From assembly GCF_910577135.1 (NCBI RefSeq), contig NZ_CAJTLL010000025.1, forward strand, positions 1-16,822: DNA of 16,822 nucleotides, written 5' to 3'. A program made the position numbers and the translations under genes. Within the stretch, counting starts at the first letter, position 1; each line of letters opens with the position of its first letter. The notes under the pieces are model-generated. The model was not told where the DNA came from and did not search any database. It saw only the letters and a program-made list of their open reading frames with translations. The stretch comes from an uncultured Helicobacter sp. (GTDB lineage: Bacteria > Campylobacterota > Campylobacteria > Campylobacterales > Helicobacteraceae). Positions 8,193-15,527 of the stretch are shown piece after piece.

Positions 8193-8905
8193 ATCGCTTC
8201 CTTAAATATGAGTGTGTTGATAGTTTTAGCTAGGAGTTCATAATTTCTTGAAGAAAGAAAAAGATAGATTGGGTTAGAAAAAAAATTATCTAATGTGCTA
8301 TCCCAAGATTCTACGAGTATAATTTTGGGGCGATATTTTTCCCAGTTATTAGACTGCAGCACTTCTAAATCTAAGCCTTCAACATCAATAGTCATAAAGT
8401 CAATTTGTGTGTGTGCTGGGAGATGTTCATCAAGGATAGATTCTAAAGTTCGCATAGGAATAGGAATCTTGTCAATGAGATGATAAAGCGGATGGTGATT
8501 ATATTTTGTCTCCAAAACAGGGGAAAAGCCATTAAGGGCGGGTTCATTAAAGCTGTAATATGTCATTATGCCCCCCCCCCCGTTAGATATACCGCACTCA
8601 ATGTTAATATCCCTAGGACGGAATCGATTAAATAAATTCATAGAGTTAGGCATTGCGTCAATATTGATACCGCTCCAGCCCTGCTTGTAAAAAAGATAAG
8701 TATTTGAGAATCTAAATGGGTGGTGAGCCCCAACATCGACATAAAATCCATTTTGCGCGTATTGAAGCATTTCGCGCAAAATGAGGTCTTCCCCTTGAAT
8801 TGCGTAGGATTTGATATGAAAACGTGTGATATAAAGATTCTTATATGTGATAAGCAGTGAGCGTAATTTGCGCGGGAGGATTGCTTTAATGATGGATTTT
8901 ATCAT
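8189..8905 (-). CDS. FkbM family methyltransferase, phase-variable, ON as assembled
   Basis: This 238-residue protein has the FkbM layout. YAIQGEDLILREML lies near the start, the S-adenosylmethionine loop GFYVDVGAHHPFRFSNTY at 53-70, GWSGINIDAMP at 77-86 and FMTIDVEGLDLEVLQ at 170-184. Members usually O-methylate sugars of surface glycans. A G11 tract codes Gly109-Gly112 in the middle of the methyltransferase fold. G11 is in frame. G10 gives GCA TAA straight after the tract, and G12 stops within eight codons, so either slip would abolish the enzyme. Start ATG 8905 has a strong AGGAGG and overlaps the previous gene's TGA as ATGA. The stop overlaps the next ATG in the same way. A switch here would likely toggle a methyl group on the glycan. 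Confidence 0.92.
   Translation of the reverse strand: MIKSIIKAILPRKLRSLLITYKNLYITRFHIKSYAIQGEDLILREMLQYAQNGFYVDVGAHHPFRFSNTYLFYKQGWSGINIDAMPNSMNLFNRFRPRDINIECGISNGGGGIMTYYSFNEPALNGFSPVLETKYNHHPLYHLIDKIPIPMRTLESILDEHLPAHTQIDFMTIDVEGLDLEVLQSNNWEKYRPKIILVESWDSTLDNFFSNPIYLFLSSRNYELLAKTINTLIFKEAI
8571..8581. repeat. Poly-C tract C11 (G11 in coding sense) inside FkbM gene
   Basis: Eleven uninterrupted Cs lie in codons 109-112 of the methyltransferase. The observed length keeps the frame open. A loss or a gain of one base both give stops within a few codons, so this is a classic ON/OFF contingency site. Confidence 0.95.
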
Positions 8906-9849
8906 TGTTTCCTCCTATGCAATCTATACAATATGAAGGAATGCAGTAAGATTAAAAAAGCAAGAAGTTTTACTCTATCCCCTCCCCCAGCTAAAATATC
9001 AGCTAGTGTGCTTCTTGGGAAAGCGTCAATGGCAGAATGAGAGGAGAGATTATAAATCGTAGTCGATGTAAAAAGACGTTGCAAAATATGATAAGACTGA
9101 AAGATTTCAGCGTCTGTATGTAAAATATTATACAGATGTATCTTTTCTGGGGCACAAAGTGTTTCATCTTCATTGTAAAGGTGCTTATAGTCATTAAAAA
9201 GCGTATTATTGGTATTTACAAAGTAGTTTTTAAACCAATTATAATCGCAGCCTAAAAGATAGATATATTTGTATCCCATAGCAATACAGCAGATAATAGA
9301 GGGAATTAATACATTGTAATATGAGGGTAGGGCAAGAGCCTTTTGAAAGAGAAAACGAGCGATGAAGTCAAAGCCTTTAAATTTTGCAATGCCAAAGGTT
9401 TGGATGTTAATATGAGGATTTTTAATATCTATTAAATGTTCCCAAACATTAGGCACAAGCAAAGTGAGCGGATAAGATATACGCTCTAAAGCACTCAATA
9501 TTTCCTTTACCTCTTGCTCTACTTTTTGATAATAAGCCTGTGATGCTACATTGTAGGTATCTCCTATGAAATATACAGAATCCATCAAGATGTGATATTT
9601 TGGTTGAATGGCGTGATGTATAGGCTTTGTGATTGAGTGATTCATCATTAGTGTGTTATGTTCGTTAAGCAAGGAAGCATATCTTTGTATATCTTTTTTG
9701 AGACTTGGACCATTAGCAAGAATAAAAATATGATTGCTGGTAGATTTTGAAAGTGAGGATACGCTAGAAGTATAGGCAGCATTTCTTATAAAGGCATATA
9801 AGTGATAGGCTGTGTAAAGGGTGTTTAAACAAAGGTGCTTAAGAGACAT
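8902..9849 (-). CDS. DUF115/MptE-like protein, copy 2, with interrupted G-tract near 3' end
   Basis: This 315-residue protein has FILANGPSLKKDI near residues 42-54, KPKYHILMDSVYFIG-like spacing (PKYHILMDS) and AMGYKYIYLLGCDYNWFK. It resembles the DUF115/MptE-like family (including Maf flagellar accessory proteins), and more distantly the GT42 sialyltransferase layout, where GNGPSL and LGYKEIYL also occur. ATG 9849 is preferred over GTG 9855 because AAAAGGGG lies five bases upstream; it overlaps the preceding stop by 11 bases. The end NLSSHSAIDAF, then ADILAGGGDRVKLL, aligns with copy 1. The Gly codons here read GGG GGA GGG G, so the tract is broken by an A and probably stable. A hydrophobic tail (LLAFLILLHSFIL) follows. 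The TGA overlaps the FkbM ATG. Function in glycan synthesis is inferred from context only. Confidence 0.75.
   Translation of the reverse strand: MSLKHLCLNTLYTAYHLYAFIRNAAYTSSVSSLSKSTSNHIFILANGPSLKKDIQRYASLLNEHNTLMMNHSITKPIHHAIQPKYHILMDSVYFIGDTYNVASQAYYQKVEQEVKEILSALERISYPLTLLVPNVWEHLIDIKNPHINIQTFGIAKFKGFDFIARFLFQKALALPSYYNVLIPSIICCIAMGYKYIYLLGCDYNWFKNYFVNTNNTLFNDYKHLYNEDETLCAPEKIHLYNILHTDAEIFQSYHILQRLFTSTTIYNLSSHSAIDAFPRSTLADILAGGGDRVKLLAFLILLHSFILYRLHRRKQ
8985..8994. repeat. Interrupted poly-C relic (C4-T-C5; G5-A-G4 in coding sense)
   Basis: The coding strand reads GGGGGAGGGG at the position equivalent to the pure G10 of the paralogue at 9907-9916. One G-to-A change (GGG to GGA, still Gly) breaks the homopolymer while keeping the protein the same. 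This should greatly lower slippage. Confidence 0.8.
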
Positions 9850-10786
9850 AAGCACCCCTTTTGATGAGGAAAAGGGAATAAAGTAGGATTACAAGATGTT
9901 TAGTATCCCCCCCCCCGCTGCCTAAAATAGAATCTATATTTTTTCGTTTAAAGGCATCAATCATTGAAACCGATGAGAGATTATAGATATAGGGGAATGC
10001 CACCCCTAATGTATCATAGGCTTTAAAAGCTTCAGCTATACACTGCATATGAAATGAAAGCGGATATGGAGTATAGATTTTTTCTTTTTGATTGTGATAG
10101 TAATGTGTCTCAAGCGAATATACTCTATTGTTTTCATCGACTTCAAGCTGTTTATGCCAAGTGCTATCTGCCCCAAGCAAATAAATTTCTTTATAGCCCA
10201 TTGTTACAGCACAGCATAGCCCAGCAAGTAGAACATTAATACCGCTTGGAATAGCAAAATTATGTCTATAAAGCCATCGTTGTAACATGCTAAATGTATA
10301 AAGTTCAACGGCATTAAAAGTATATATGTGAAGCTTAGGGTTGTTTAATACAAGGGATTTGGCAGTGCGCTTATGGTAGTAGTGATATGGCGCAAAAACA
10401 TTCATTTCCCAATCTACTCGAGAAAAAGCCTCATTGAGGCATTTTACACATTGAGTTAATCCCCCATCTATATCCTCTTTATCGGTGTAAAAGCCCCAGT
10501 ATGCAGGATCCATAAGCATATAATATTTGGGTTTTAGCTCAAAGGCAAGAGTATGGGTAAGCGCTTGATTGACCATCATTATGTCTTCAAGACATAGATC
10601 TTTAATATGTGATGTGATGTCAGTATTGAGGCTAGGACCATTACCTATAACAAAAATTCTATCTTTGATGGGCACAATTTGCTTGATAGAGGGGCTAAAT
10701 GTGCCGTGTCGAATAAAGTTTTGTAAATACCACAAAAATTGCGCGGTTTTATTGACTTTTGACTTTAGGTGATATTTTCGCTGCAT
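9839..10786 (-). CDS. DUF115/MptE-like protein, copy 1, with G10 tract near 3' end
   Basis: This 315-residue paralogue of the next gene carries RIFVIGNGPSLNTDI (GNGPSL at 48-53), KPKYYMLMDPAYWGF and CAVTMGYKEIYLLGADSTWH, then NLSSVSMIDAFKR. It fits the DUF115/MptE-like family, with GT42-like sialyltransferases as an alternative. ATG 10786 is chosen because it shares its A with the SDR stop (TAATG) and has GGGGA just upstream. A G10 tract (9916-9907) encodes Gly-Gly-Gly, followed by DTKHLVILLYSLFLIKRGAY, a hydrophobic tail that ends inside the next gene. G11 gives TAC TAA at once and G9 stops after five codons. Slippage would remove only the tail and stop ribosomes about 50 bases before the next start. 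As assembled the frame is open. The reaction is unknown. Confidence 0.77.
   Translation of the reverse strand: MQRKYHLKSKVNKTAQFLWYLQNFIRHGTFSPSIKQIVPIKDRIFVIGNGPSLNTDITSHIKDLCLEDIMMVNQALTHTLAFELKPKYYMLMDPAYWGFYTDKEDIDGGLTQCVKCLNEAFSRVDWEMNVFAPYHYYHKRTAKSLVLNNPKLHIYTFNAVELYTFSMLQRWLYRHNFAIPSGINVLLAGLCCAVTMGYKEIYLLGADSTWHKQLEVDENNRVYSLETHYYHNQKEKIYTPYPLSFHMQCIAEAFKAYDTLGVAFPYIYNLSSVSMIDAFKRKNIDSILGSGGGDTKHLVILLYSLFLIKRGAYVS
9907..9916. repeat. Poly-C tract C10 (G10 in coding sense) near 3' end of DUF115 gene
   Basis: Ten uninterrupted Cs lie here. The frame is open at G10. G9 and G11 both terminate within about six codons, removing a hydrophobic C-terminal tail and the overlap with the following gene. 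Confidence 0.93.
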
Positions 10787-11595
10787 TATAGTCCCCATCC
10801 ATCATCGACAACAATCACTTGTCCATTGATATATAAGCTTGCATCACTAAGCAAAAAAATAAGTGTGCCACTTAAGTCTTGGGGATCGAGCATACCCTTA
10901 CTTGTGCAATGCTTTCTATATCGAGCCAAAAAACTTTGAGGCTGATTGTCTAAAATACCCCCGGGCGCGATAGCATTAGCTCTAATGCCCGTATTGGCAA
11001 GATACTTTGCCATATAGCGCGTCATATGGCATATACCAGCCTTAATCATACTATATTCAATAGGACTATCCATTTGTGTGCCAATGTATGTGTCAAATTT
11101 TGGAGCATATACGCCCTGTATGCTACTCATTGAGATGATATTGCCAAATCCTTGTTTTTTAAAATACTTTGCAAATTGCTGTGAGCTAAGAAAGTAGCCG
11201 CCCATTTGAAGATTGATATTTGCGCAAAAATCTTCATATTCTACCTCAAAAAAATTTTTTTTACCCCACATTGCTGTGCGAGGATACGCATTATTGACGA
11301 GTGCATCTATTTTACCATAATGTGTGTGAATTGTTTCTATGGCTTGCTCGAAACTTGTTTTAGAAGTAATATCAAGCATAACACAATCAATACGAGTAGA
11401 TATATCACTTGCAAGTTGTTGAGAAGATGAGTTTGTAAGCTTTTCGCAAATAGTTTGTTTTGCTGCTTTGGCAGCTTCTAGGTTAATATCTGCAATCACG
11501 CCAATGCCGCCATGCTGCACAATAGATTCGATAAAGCCCTTGCCAATGAGACCAGCTCCGCCAGTTACAACAACGACTTTATCTTGTAGAATCAT
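10786..11595 (-). CDS. ptmA: PtmA-like short-chain dehydrogenase/reductase
   Basis: This 269-residue classical SDR has the cofactor loop TGGAGLIG at 11-18, an acidic Asp36 after the second strand (prefers NAD), NNAYPR at 101-106, Ser157/Ser158 and the catalytic YSMIK at 181-185. The block YEDFCANINLQMGGYFLSSQ, then APGGILDNQPQSFLARY and YINGQVIVVDDGWGL, closely matches Campylobacter PtmA, an oxidoreductase linked to legionaminic-acid-type sugars on flagellin. The symbol rests on this resemblance; other ptm genes are not visible, so it may serve another keto-sugar. ATG 11595 is chosen because the conserved MILQDKVVVVTGG starts there, with GGAG nine bases upstream. It is the first gene of the cluster, and its stop overlaps the next start as TAATG. 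Confidence 0.85.
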   Translation of the reverse strand: MILQDKVVVVTGGAGLIGKGFIESIVQHGGIGVIADINLEAAKAAKQTICEKLTNSSSQQLASDISTRIDCVMLDITSKTSFEQAIETIHTHYGKIDALVNNAYPRTAMWGKKNFFEVEYEDFCANINLQMGGYFLSSQQFAKYFKKQGFGNIISMSSIQGVYAPKFDTYIGTQMDSPIEYSMIKAGICHMTRYMAKYLANTGIRANAIAPGGILDNQPQSFLARYRKHCTSKGMLDPQDLSGTLIFLLSDASLYINGQVIVVDDGWGL

Positions 11596-11632
11596 ATTGA
11601 TTTGCTCCATTTTGTAATGTTTAAAGCCGCTC

Positions 11633-11638
11633 ATTATA
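11633..11638 (-). promoter_or_regulatory. Candidate -10 box (TATAAT) for the glycan cluster
   Basis: TATAAT reads on the minus strand in the context TTTTGCTTATAATGAG, about 38 bases before the SDR start. Helicobacter vegetative promoters often have a strong -10 and a poor -35 box, and no good -35 is seen here. No terminator hairpin was seen after ccoG (ends 11744), so read-through from ccoG is also possible. Confidence 0.45.
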
Positions 11639-11743
11639 AGCAAAATACACTAAGATATAGCTTAAGACCCATTGACAGGCTTGCTGCAATAGGCGTTCTT
11701 GAAAGACTTATATCGCATAGATTTTGTTTTTCATAGTTTTAAG

Positions 11744-13141
11744 CTAATCCCTAATCTTATCGCTTGGTGGATAGACAAAGTTTGTCTTTCGCTCTGCAAA
11801 TACTCTCTCTTTTTCATCTACTGCAAAAGCGTGAATGATGATGTCATAATGCCCTGCTTGCAAGCTCTCTCTCGTACGGAGGGTTACGATTTTTTTCACC
11901 TTATCTCCGGCTTTGACTTTAAAAGGTGCTTTAGGTTGGAGAATCTGCAGAGATTGGGCGATATTGCCACCTTTTGTATTATAGATTTCAAAATACATTT
12001 CGTGGTCTTTGGAATCGGTATTATTAAATATCATTATGTAGTGATTTTCCACGATATGATTTGCTCTTGCTTCGTATAGCTCAGCAGTGCGGCTAATATC
12101 AAGCAGCATAGATTCTTTGGTTGTTCCCATAAAGAGCAGTAGCACAAACACAAGTGCTAGCACAACCACATAGCCAATCGTCCTAAAGCGGACAAACTGC
12201 ACCTTGCCATTATTATCAAGCGAAGCAGAAGACTTCCACACTACAAGCGAAGGTTTGCCGAGTTTGCCCATCACACTTGCACACGCATCGACACATTCAA
12301 GGCAGTTGATACACTCAAGCTGCATACCCTTTCTAATATCAATATGCGTAGGGCAGACACGCACACAAGCAGAGCAGTTTGTGCATTCATTATTTATATC
12401 TTGCTTTTTGGGAGCTAGGCTATATTTTATACCCTTTGCATCATATACAGCCCCACCACGCTTATAGTTATAGAGCGCCATAAGTGTATCATTATCATAA
12501 AGCACGCTTTGTATGCGGCAATACGGACACATATAAATGCAAAAATTTTCTTGTATAAAGGTAATATCAAGGATAAAAAATAGCCCAAATCCAAGCCAGA
12601 ATCCAAGCAAGATTCGATGATTGAGTGGGTCGCTCATATAGGCAAAAAAATCACTAGGAGGCGTGAAGAAAAACATTAAACTAGCAGAGGCTACAAGGCA
12701 AAGCACAGAAATGATGAGAAACGCGCACAGGGCTTTAATTTTCGCACTAAAGGTGCTTAAATCCATCTTTTCTTGCTTATCGCTAATTTTTTTACGCAAA
12801 CCAAAGATTTTTGTTTGTAGTAAATCCCTATACAAAACGCGGAATATCGTCTGTGGACACGCCCAGCCACACCATATCCGCCCAGCAAGGGTTGTCATAA
12901 AAAAGATTCCTACAAACATTAAAATCAGCAAAAATGGCATAAGATAAAATTCTTGCATATCAAATACGACACCGAGCAAATGCAGCTGCTTGTGGTCAAA
13001 AGAGAGTAAAAAGAGCTGATTGCCATTAATCTGTATAAAGGGGAAAAGAAGAAAAACAAAAGTGGCTATGGCATAAACGATATAGCGTTTGTAGCGATAA
13101 TGCGATATTTTTAGCAATGGTGCTTGAGATGTGGTGGTCAT
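11744..13141 (-). CDS. ccoG: Cytochrome c oxidase accessory protein CcoG (FixG/RdxA)
   Basis: This 465-residue membrane polyferredoxin is needed for assembly of the cbb3-type oxidase and is implicated in copper reduction for its active site. Helices lie at about 20-38, 66-86, 138-158, 176-196 and 322-339. Cys91 and Cys95 sit in WCGWACPQTIFR, and Cys201, Cys205 and Cys208 in CIYMCPYC. Two 4Fe-4S ligand sets follow: Cys253/256/259/263 and Cys277/280/283/287. The C-terminal third is the soluble Ig-like FixG domain (YEARANHIVENHYIMIFNN). ATG 13141 is chosen over upstream in-frame starts because of AAGGAG seven bases before it and because family members begin close to here. No cco oxidase genes are visible in the window. 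It is a core respiratory gene, divergent from the patatin gene and probably not part of the glycan cluster. Confidence 0.95.
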   Translation of the reverse strand: MTTTSQAPLLKISHYRYKRYIVYAIATFVFLLFPFIQINGNQLFLLSFDHKQLHLLGVVFDMQEFYLMPFLLILMFVGIFFMTTLAGRIWCGWACPQTIFRVLYRDLLQTKIFGLRKKISDKQEKMDLSTFSAKIKALCAFLIISVLCLVASASLMFFFTPPSDFFAYMSDPLNHRILLGFWLGFGLFFILDITFIQENFCIYMCPYCRIQSVLYDNDTLMALYNYKRGGAVYDAKGIKYSLAPKKQDINNECTNCSACVRVCPTHIDIRKGMQLECINCLECVDACASVMGKLGKPSLVVWKSSASLDNNGKVQFVRFRTIGYVVVLALVFVLLLFMGTTKESMLLDISRTAELYEARANHIVENHYIMIFNNTDSKDHEMYFEIYNTKGGNIAQSLQILQPKAPFKVKAGDKVKKIVTLRTRESLQAGHYDIIIHAFAVDEKERVFAERKTNFVYPPSDKIRD

Positions 13142-13284
13142 CACTCTCTCCTTAGTTGTCCTTATTGTATTGTTGAGTGAAAAATGGGAATATAACATTT
13201 TTTGACTTAAATTAAATAAAATACATTGATTCTGTAAAATTTTATGAATCTCTATTTTTGAAAAACACAAAAGGGAGCAGGATA
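13142..13284. promoter_or_regulatory. Divergent promoter region of ccoG and patatin gene
   Basis: This AT-rich 143-base gap lies between two divergent genes. On the minus strand TATATT (13194-13189) and TACAAT (13169-13164) could be -10 boxes for ccoG. On the plus strand TAAAAT (13235-13240) could serve the patatin gene; a TTGACT at 13202-13207 is too far away to pair with it at normal spacing. None is decisive. Ribosome binding sites are clear: AAGGAG before ccoG and GGGAG before the patatin gene. Confidence 0.35.
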
Positions 13285-14511
13285 ATGAAACGGGCTATTG
13301 TGCTTGGTGGCGGTGGGTCAAAGGGTGCGTATCAAATCGGTGCGTGGAGGGCTTTAAGAGAGCTAGGCATAGCATATCACATCATCACAGGCACGAGTAT
13401 AGGAGCATTTAATGGTGCGATGATGGTGCAGGGCGATTATGACAAAGCATTAGCTTTGTGGCGCGAGATTGATATTGATAAAGTCGCGCTTAATGGGCTT
13501 AACCTCCGCACGGATTTAAACTACTATAAAGCTAATCTTGATAAGCTCCTACCTTTTATTAAAAGCTATGCAAATAATAAAGGTATGGATATTACGCCGC
13601 TTAAGCAGATTATAGAATCTTCGCTTAATGATTCATTTTTCACCTCTCCTATTAATTATGGCTTAGTAAGCGTGAAGATTCCATCTTTTGCACCTATACA
13701 AAAGCCCAAAGCAGAGCTAAATTTGCAGAATCTCGCCTTGTGGATTCTCGCCTCTGCTTCGTGCTTTCCGGCGTTTCCCGTGTGTGAGATTGAGGGGGAG
13801 GATTATATCGATGGCGGATATTATGACAAGCTACCTGTAAATTTTGCCTTTGAGCTTGGGGCTGAGGAAGTGATAGCCATAGCGCTTAATCCTAATCCGC
13901 ATATTTATAGCCATCACCCGCTTGTGCGGACTATCCAGCCTATCGCTTCTCTTGGAGGTATGCTTGATTTTGATAAGGTGAGTATGAGTGAAAATGTAGA
14001 GATTGGTTATTTAGATACGTTAAAAAGCTTTGGGAAGCTGTGGGGTAGAGCATATAGCTTTAGAATCTGCAAGAATTTTATGCAAAAATGTGCCTTTGGA
14101 TTTAATCGTGCTTTTGCCTTTGTGCTACAAAGTGAGCTGCAAGGCACAAGGACATTACCTTTTAGTCTCCATAAGGCATTTGAGATTTTCACCCCCGCTT
14201 TATCAAATAGAATCTTTTATCTCTTAAGTGAGGATTCTCCGTATATATCGCATATTGAAAGGGTGTGTGGGGAGGATTTGAGTAATATCCATCACAATAG
14301 CTCCTATCGTATGGCTTTACATCTTATAGAATCTGCAATGGCGTATTTTGGAGACTTTGAGAGGACTAAGATTTATGAGCTTGAGGCGGTATGCGAGGTG
14401 CTAGCAAAGCAGGATTTTGAGGCATTTGATGTTGAGGTACAAATGGCACAAGAGAGCGATAAAGCGCTGCTTGGCGCATTTTTTGGGCTATTTTTAGCAT
14501 ATATGCAATAA
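13285..14511 (+). CDS. Patatin-like phospholipase (RssA-type), long form
   Basis: This 408-residue serine hydrolase of the patatin fold has the oxyanion loop GGGGSKGAYQIG at 8-19, the nucleophile Ser38 in GTSIG and the partner Asp176 in YIDGGYYDKLP, so the Ser-Asp dyad is complete. Such enzymes cleave acyl esters of phospholipids or related lipids; the substrate here is unknown. No signal peptide is seen. It is longer than a minimal RssA-type protein, with about 180 residues beyond the usual core that I do not recognise. ATG 13285 is chosen over an in-frame ATG at 13258 because the conserved first strand MKRAIVLGGGG starts there and GGGAG is seven to eight bases upstream. The radical SAM gene follows after a 9-base gap, so the two are probably co-transcribed. 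Confidence 0.9.
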   Translation: MKRAIVLGGGGSKGAYQIGAWRALRELGIAYHIITGTSIGAFNGAMMVQGDYDKALALWREIDIDKVALNGLNLRTDLNYYKANLDKLLPFIKSYANNKGMDITPLKQIIESSLNDSFFTSPINYGLVSVKIPSFAPIQKPKAELNLQNLALWILASASCFPAFPVCEIEGEDYIDGGYYDKLPVNFAFELGAEEVIAIALNPNPHIYSHHPLVRTIQPIASLGGMLDFDKVSMSENVEIGYLDTLKSFGKLWGRAYSFRICKNFMQKCAFGFNRAFAFVLQSELQGTRTLPFSLHKAFEIFTPALSNRIFYLLSEDSPYISHIERVCGEDLSNIHHNSSYRMALHLIESAMAYFGDFERTKIYELEAVCEVLAKQDFEAFDVEVQMAQESDKALLGAFFGLFLAYMQ

Positions 14512-14520
14512 TGGACTAGA

Positions 14521-15396
14521 ATGAAAGTATTTGAAAAAATTTATATTGAAATAAGCGATTATTGCGCCCTTTCATGTGGATTCTGCCCGAGTGGTTTGAG
14601 ACAGACAAAGCGGGGTGAGATGGACTTAGGGCTTTTTACATCTATATGTGAGCAGATTCAGGGCAAGGCAAAACGCGTGTGTTTGCATATTTTGGGCGAC
14701 CCGCTAGGTGTTGGGGATTTTGCGGCTTATGTGAGAATCTTAGCACATTATGGGCTTAAGGTAGATTTGGTAAGTACGGGGTTATTCTTAAAAGAGCGGG
14801 ATTTTGAGCTCTTGCTTCAAAATCCCTTTGTGCAGGTTTCTTTCTCTCTTAGCGCGTTTTTGGCAAATGCTAATGTGCTAAAAATGGCGCATTTACATCG
14901 TATTTTGGACTTTTGCGGGGCGCATATACAGCGCAATGCACCTATTTTTATCAATCTCCGCTTTCACCAAAATGATATTATGCAGGAAAGTGAGAAATTT
15001 AAGGTAATGCTTGAGACCATAAGGGCGTATTTTGGGTTGCCTTCGTGTGATTTAAGGCAAGGACGCATCAAACTTGCTCCTAAAATATTTTTGAATCCTA
15101 TGCCTTCATTTGAATGGGAGCAAAGTATGCTAGAGCAGCGCACATATAAGAGCGAGAGCAAAGATTCAAAGCCTTTGTGTTATGGGGCGCACAAGCAGTT
15201 TGGAATCTTAAGCAATGGTGAGCTTGTGCCTTGTTGTATTGATTATAACGGGAGGGCGAGTTTTGGCAATGTAAGAACACAAAGTATGGAGGGCATTTTA
15301 GATTCTGTGCGTTTTTTGCAGTTCGCACAGAATCTAAAAGATGGCATAGCCCCTTGCGAACTATGTGAGAAATGCGGATATAAGATGATTTTATAA
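14521..15396 (+). CDS. Radical SAM/SPASM domain protein
   Basis: This 291-residue protein has the radical SAM cluster motif Cys15-x3-Cys19-x2-Cys22 in DYCALSCGFCPSG, then HILGDPLG, where the family often has GEPL. The C-terminus carries a SPASM-like cysteine set: CYGAHKQFGILSNGELVPCC, FGNV, and CELCEKCG at the end. It is expected to be a cytoplasmic iron-sulfur enzyme using S-adenosylmethionine, with an unknown substrate. ATG 14521 is 9 bases after the patatin stop; the ribosome binding site is weak (GGAC). Its pairing with a phospholipase rather than a peptide or sugar gene is unusual and gives no clear function. It is distinct from the radical SAM genes at 2397-3414 and 16412-16822. Confidence 0.88.
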   Translation: MKVFEKIYIEISDYCALSCGFCPSGLRQTKRGEMDLGLFTSICEQIQGKAKRVCLHILGDPLGVGDFAAYVRILAHYGLKVDLVSTGLFLKERDFELLLQNPFVQVSFSLSAFLANANVLKMAHLHRILDFCGAHIQRNAPIFINLRFHQNDIMQESEKFKVMLETIRAYFGLPSCDLRQGRIKLAPKIFLNPMPSFEWEQSMLEQRTYKSESKDSKPLCYGAHKQFGILSNGELVPCCIDYNGRASFGNVRTQSMEGILDSVRFLQFAQNLKDGIAPCELCEKCGYKMIL

Positions 15397-15527
15397 AAGC
15401 TTTATAGCTTGAGATAGACGCTAGATGCAAATGGATAATCCACCGCTTCTAGGCAAAGCAAGATGTATCACATAAGGGTATCCTATGGATTTGCAAATGG
15501 ACATTGCTTTGCTTTAAGGGAGCTTTG
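15397..15527. other. Convergent intergenic region with inverted repeats
   Basis: This is the space between the + strand radical SAM gene and the - strand GT61 remnant. A short hairpin AAGCT-TTAT-AGCTT lies right after the radical SAM stop but has no T-run. CAAAGCAA (15454-15461) and TTGCTTTG (15504-15511) form a perfect 8-base inverted repeat, and GCAAATGG occurs twice nearby. It could be a weak bidirectional terminator or a scar of recombination. No gene is seen. Confidence 0.35.

Noticed and set aside
9839..10786. Firm call as CstII-like sialyltransferase (GT42)
   Set aside because: GNGPSL and MGYKEIYL are shared, but the KPKYYMLMD segment fits DUF115/MptE-like proteins better and no CMP-sialate genes are visible.
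13142..13270. Upstream start for ccoG at 13270
   Set aside because: It would overlap the likely promoter region and add residues not typical of CcoG; ATG 13141 has AAGGAG.
15454..15511. CRISPR-like repeat-spacer unit
   Set aside because: Only a single inverted pair of 8 bases is present, with no regular spacing or further copies.
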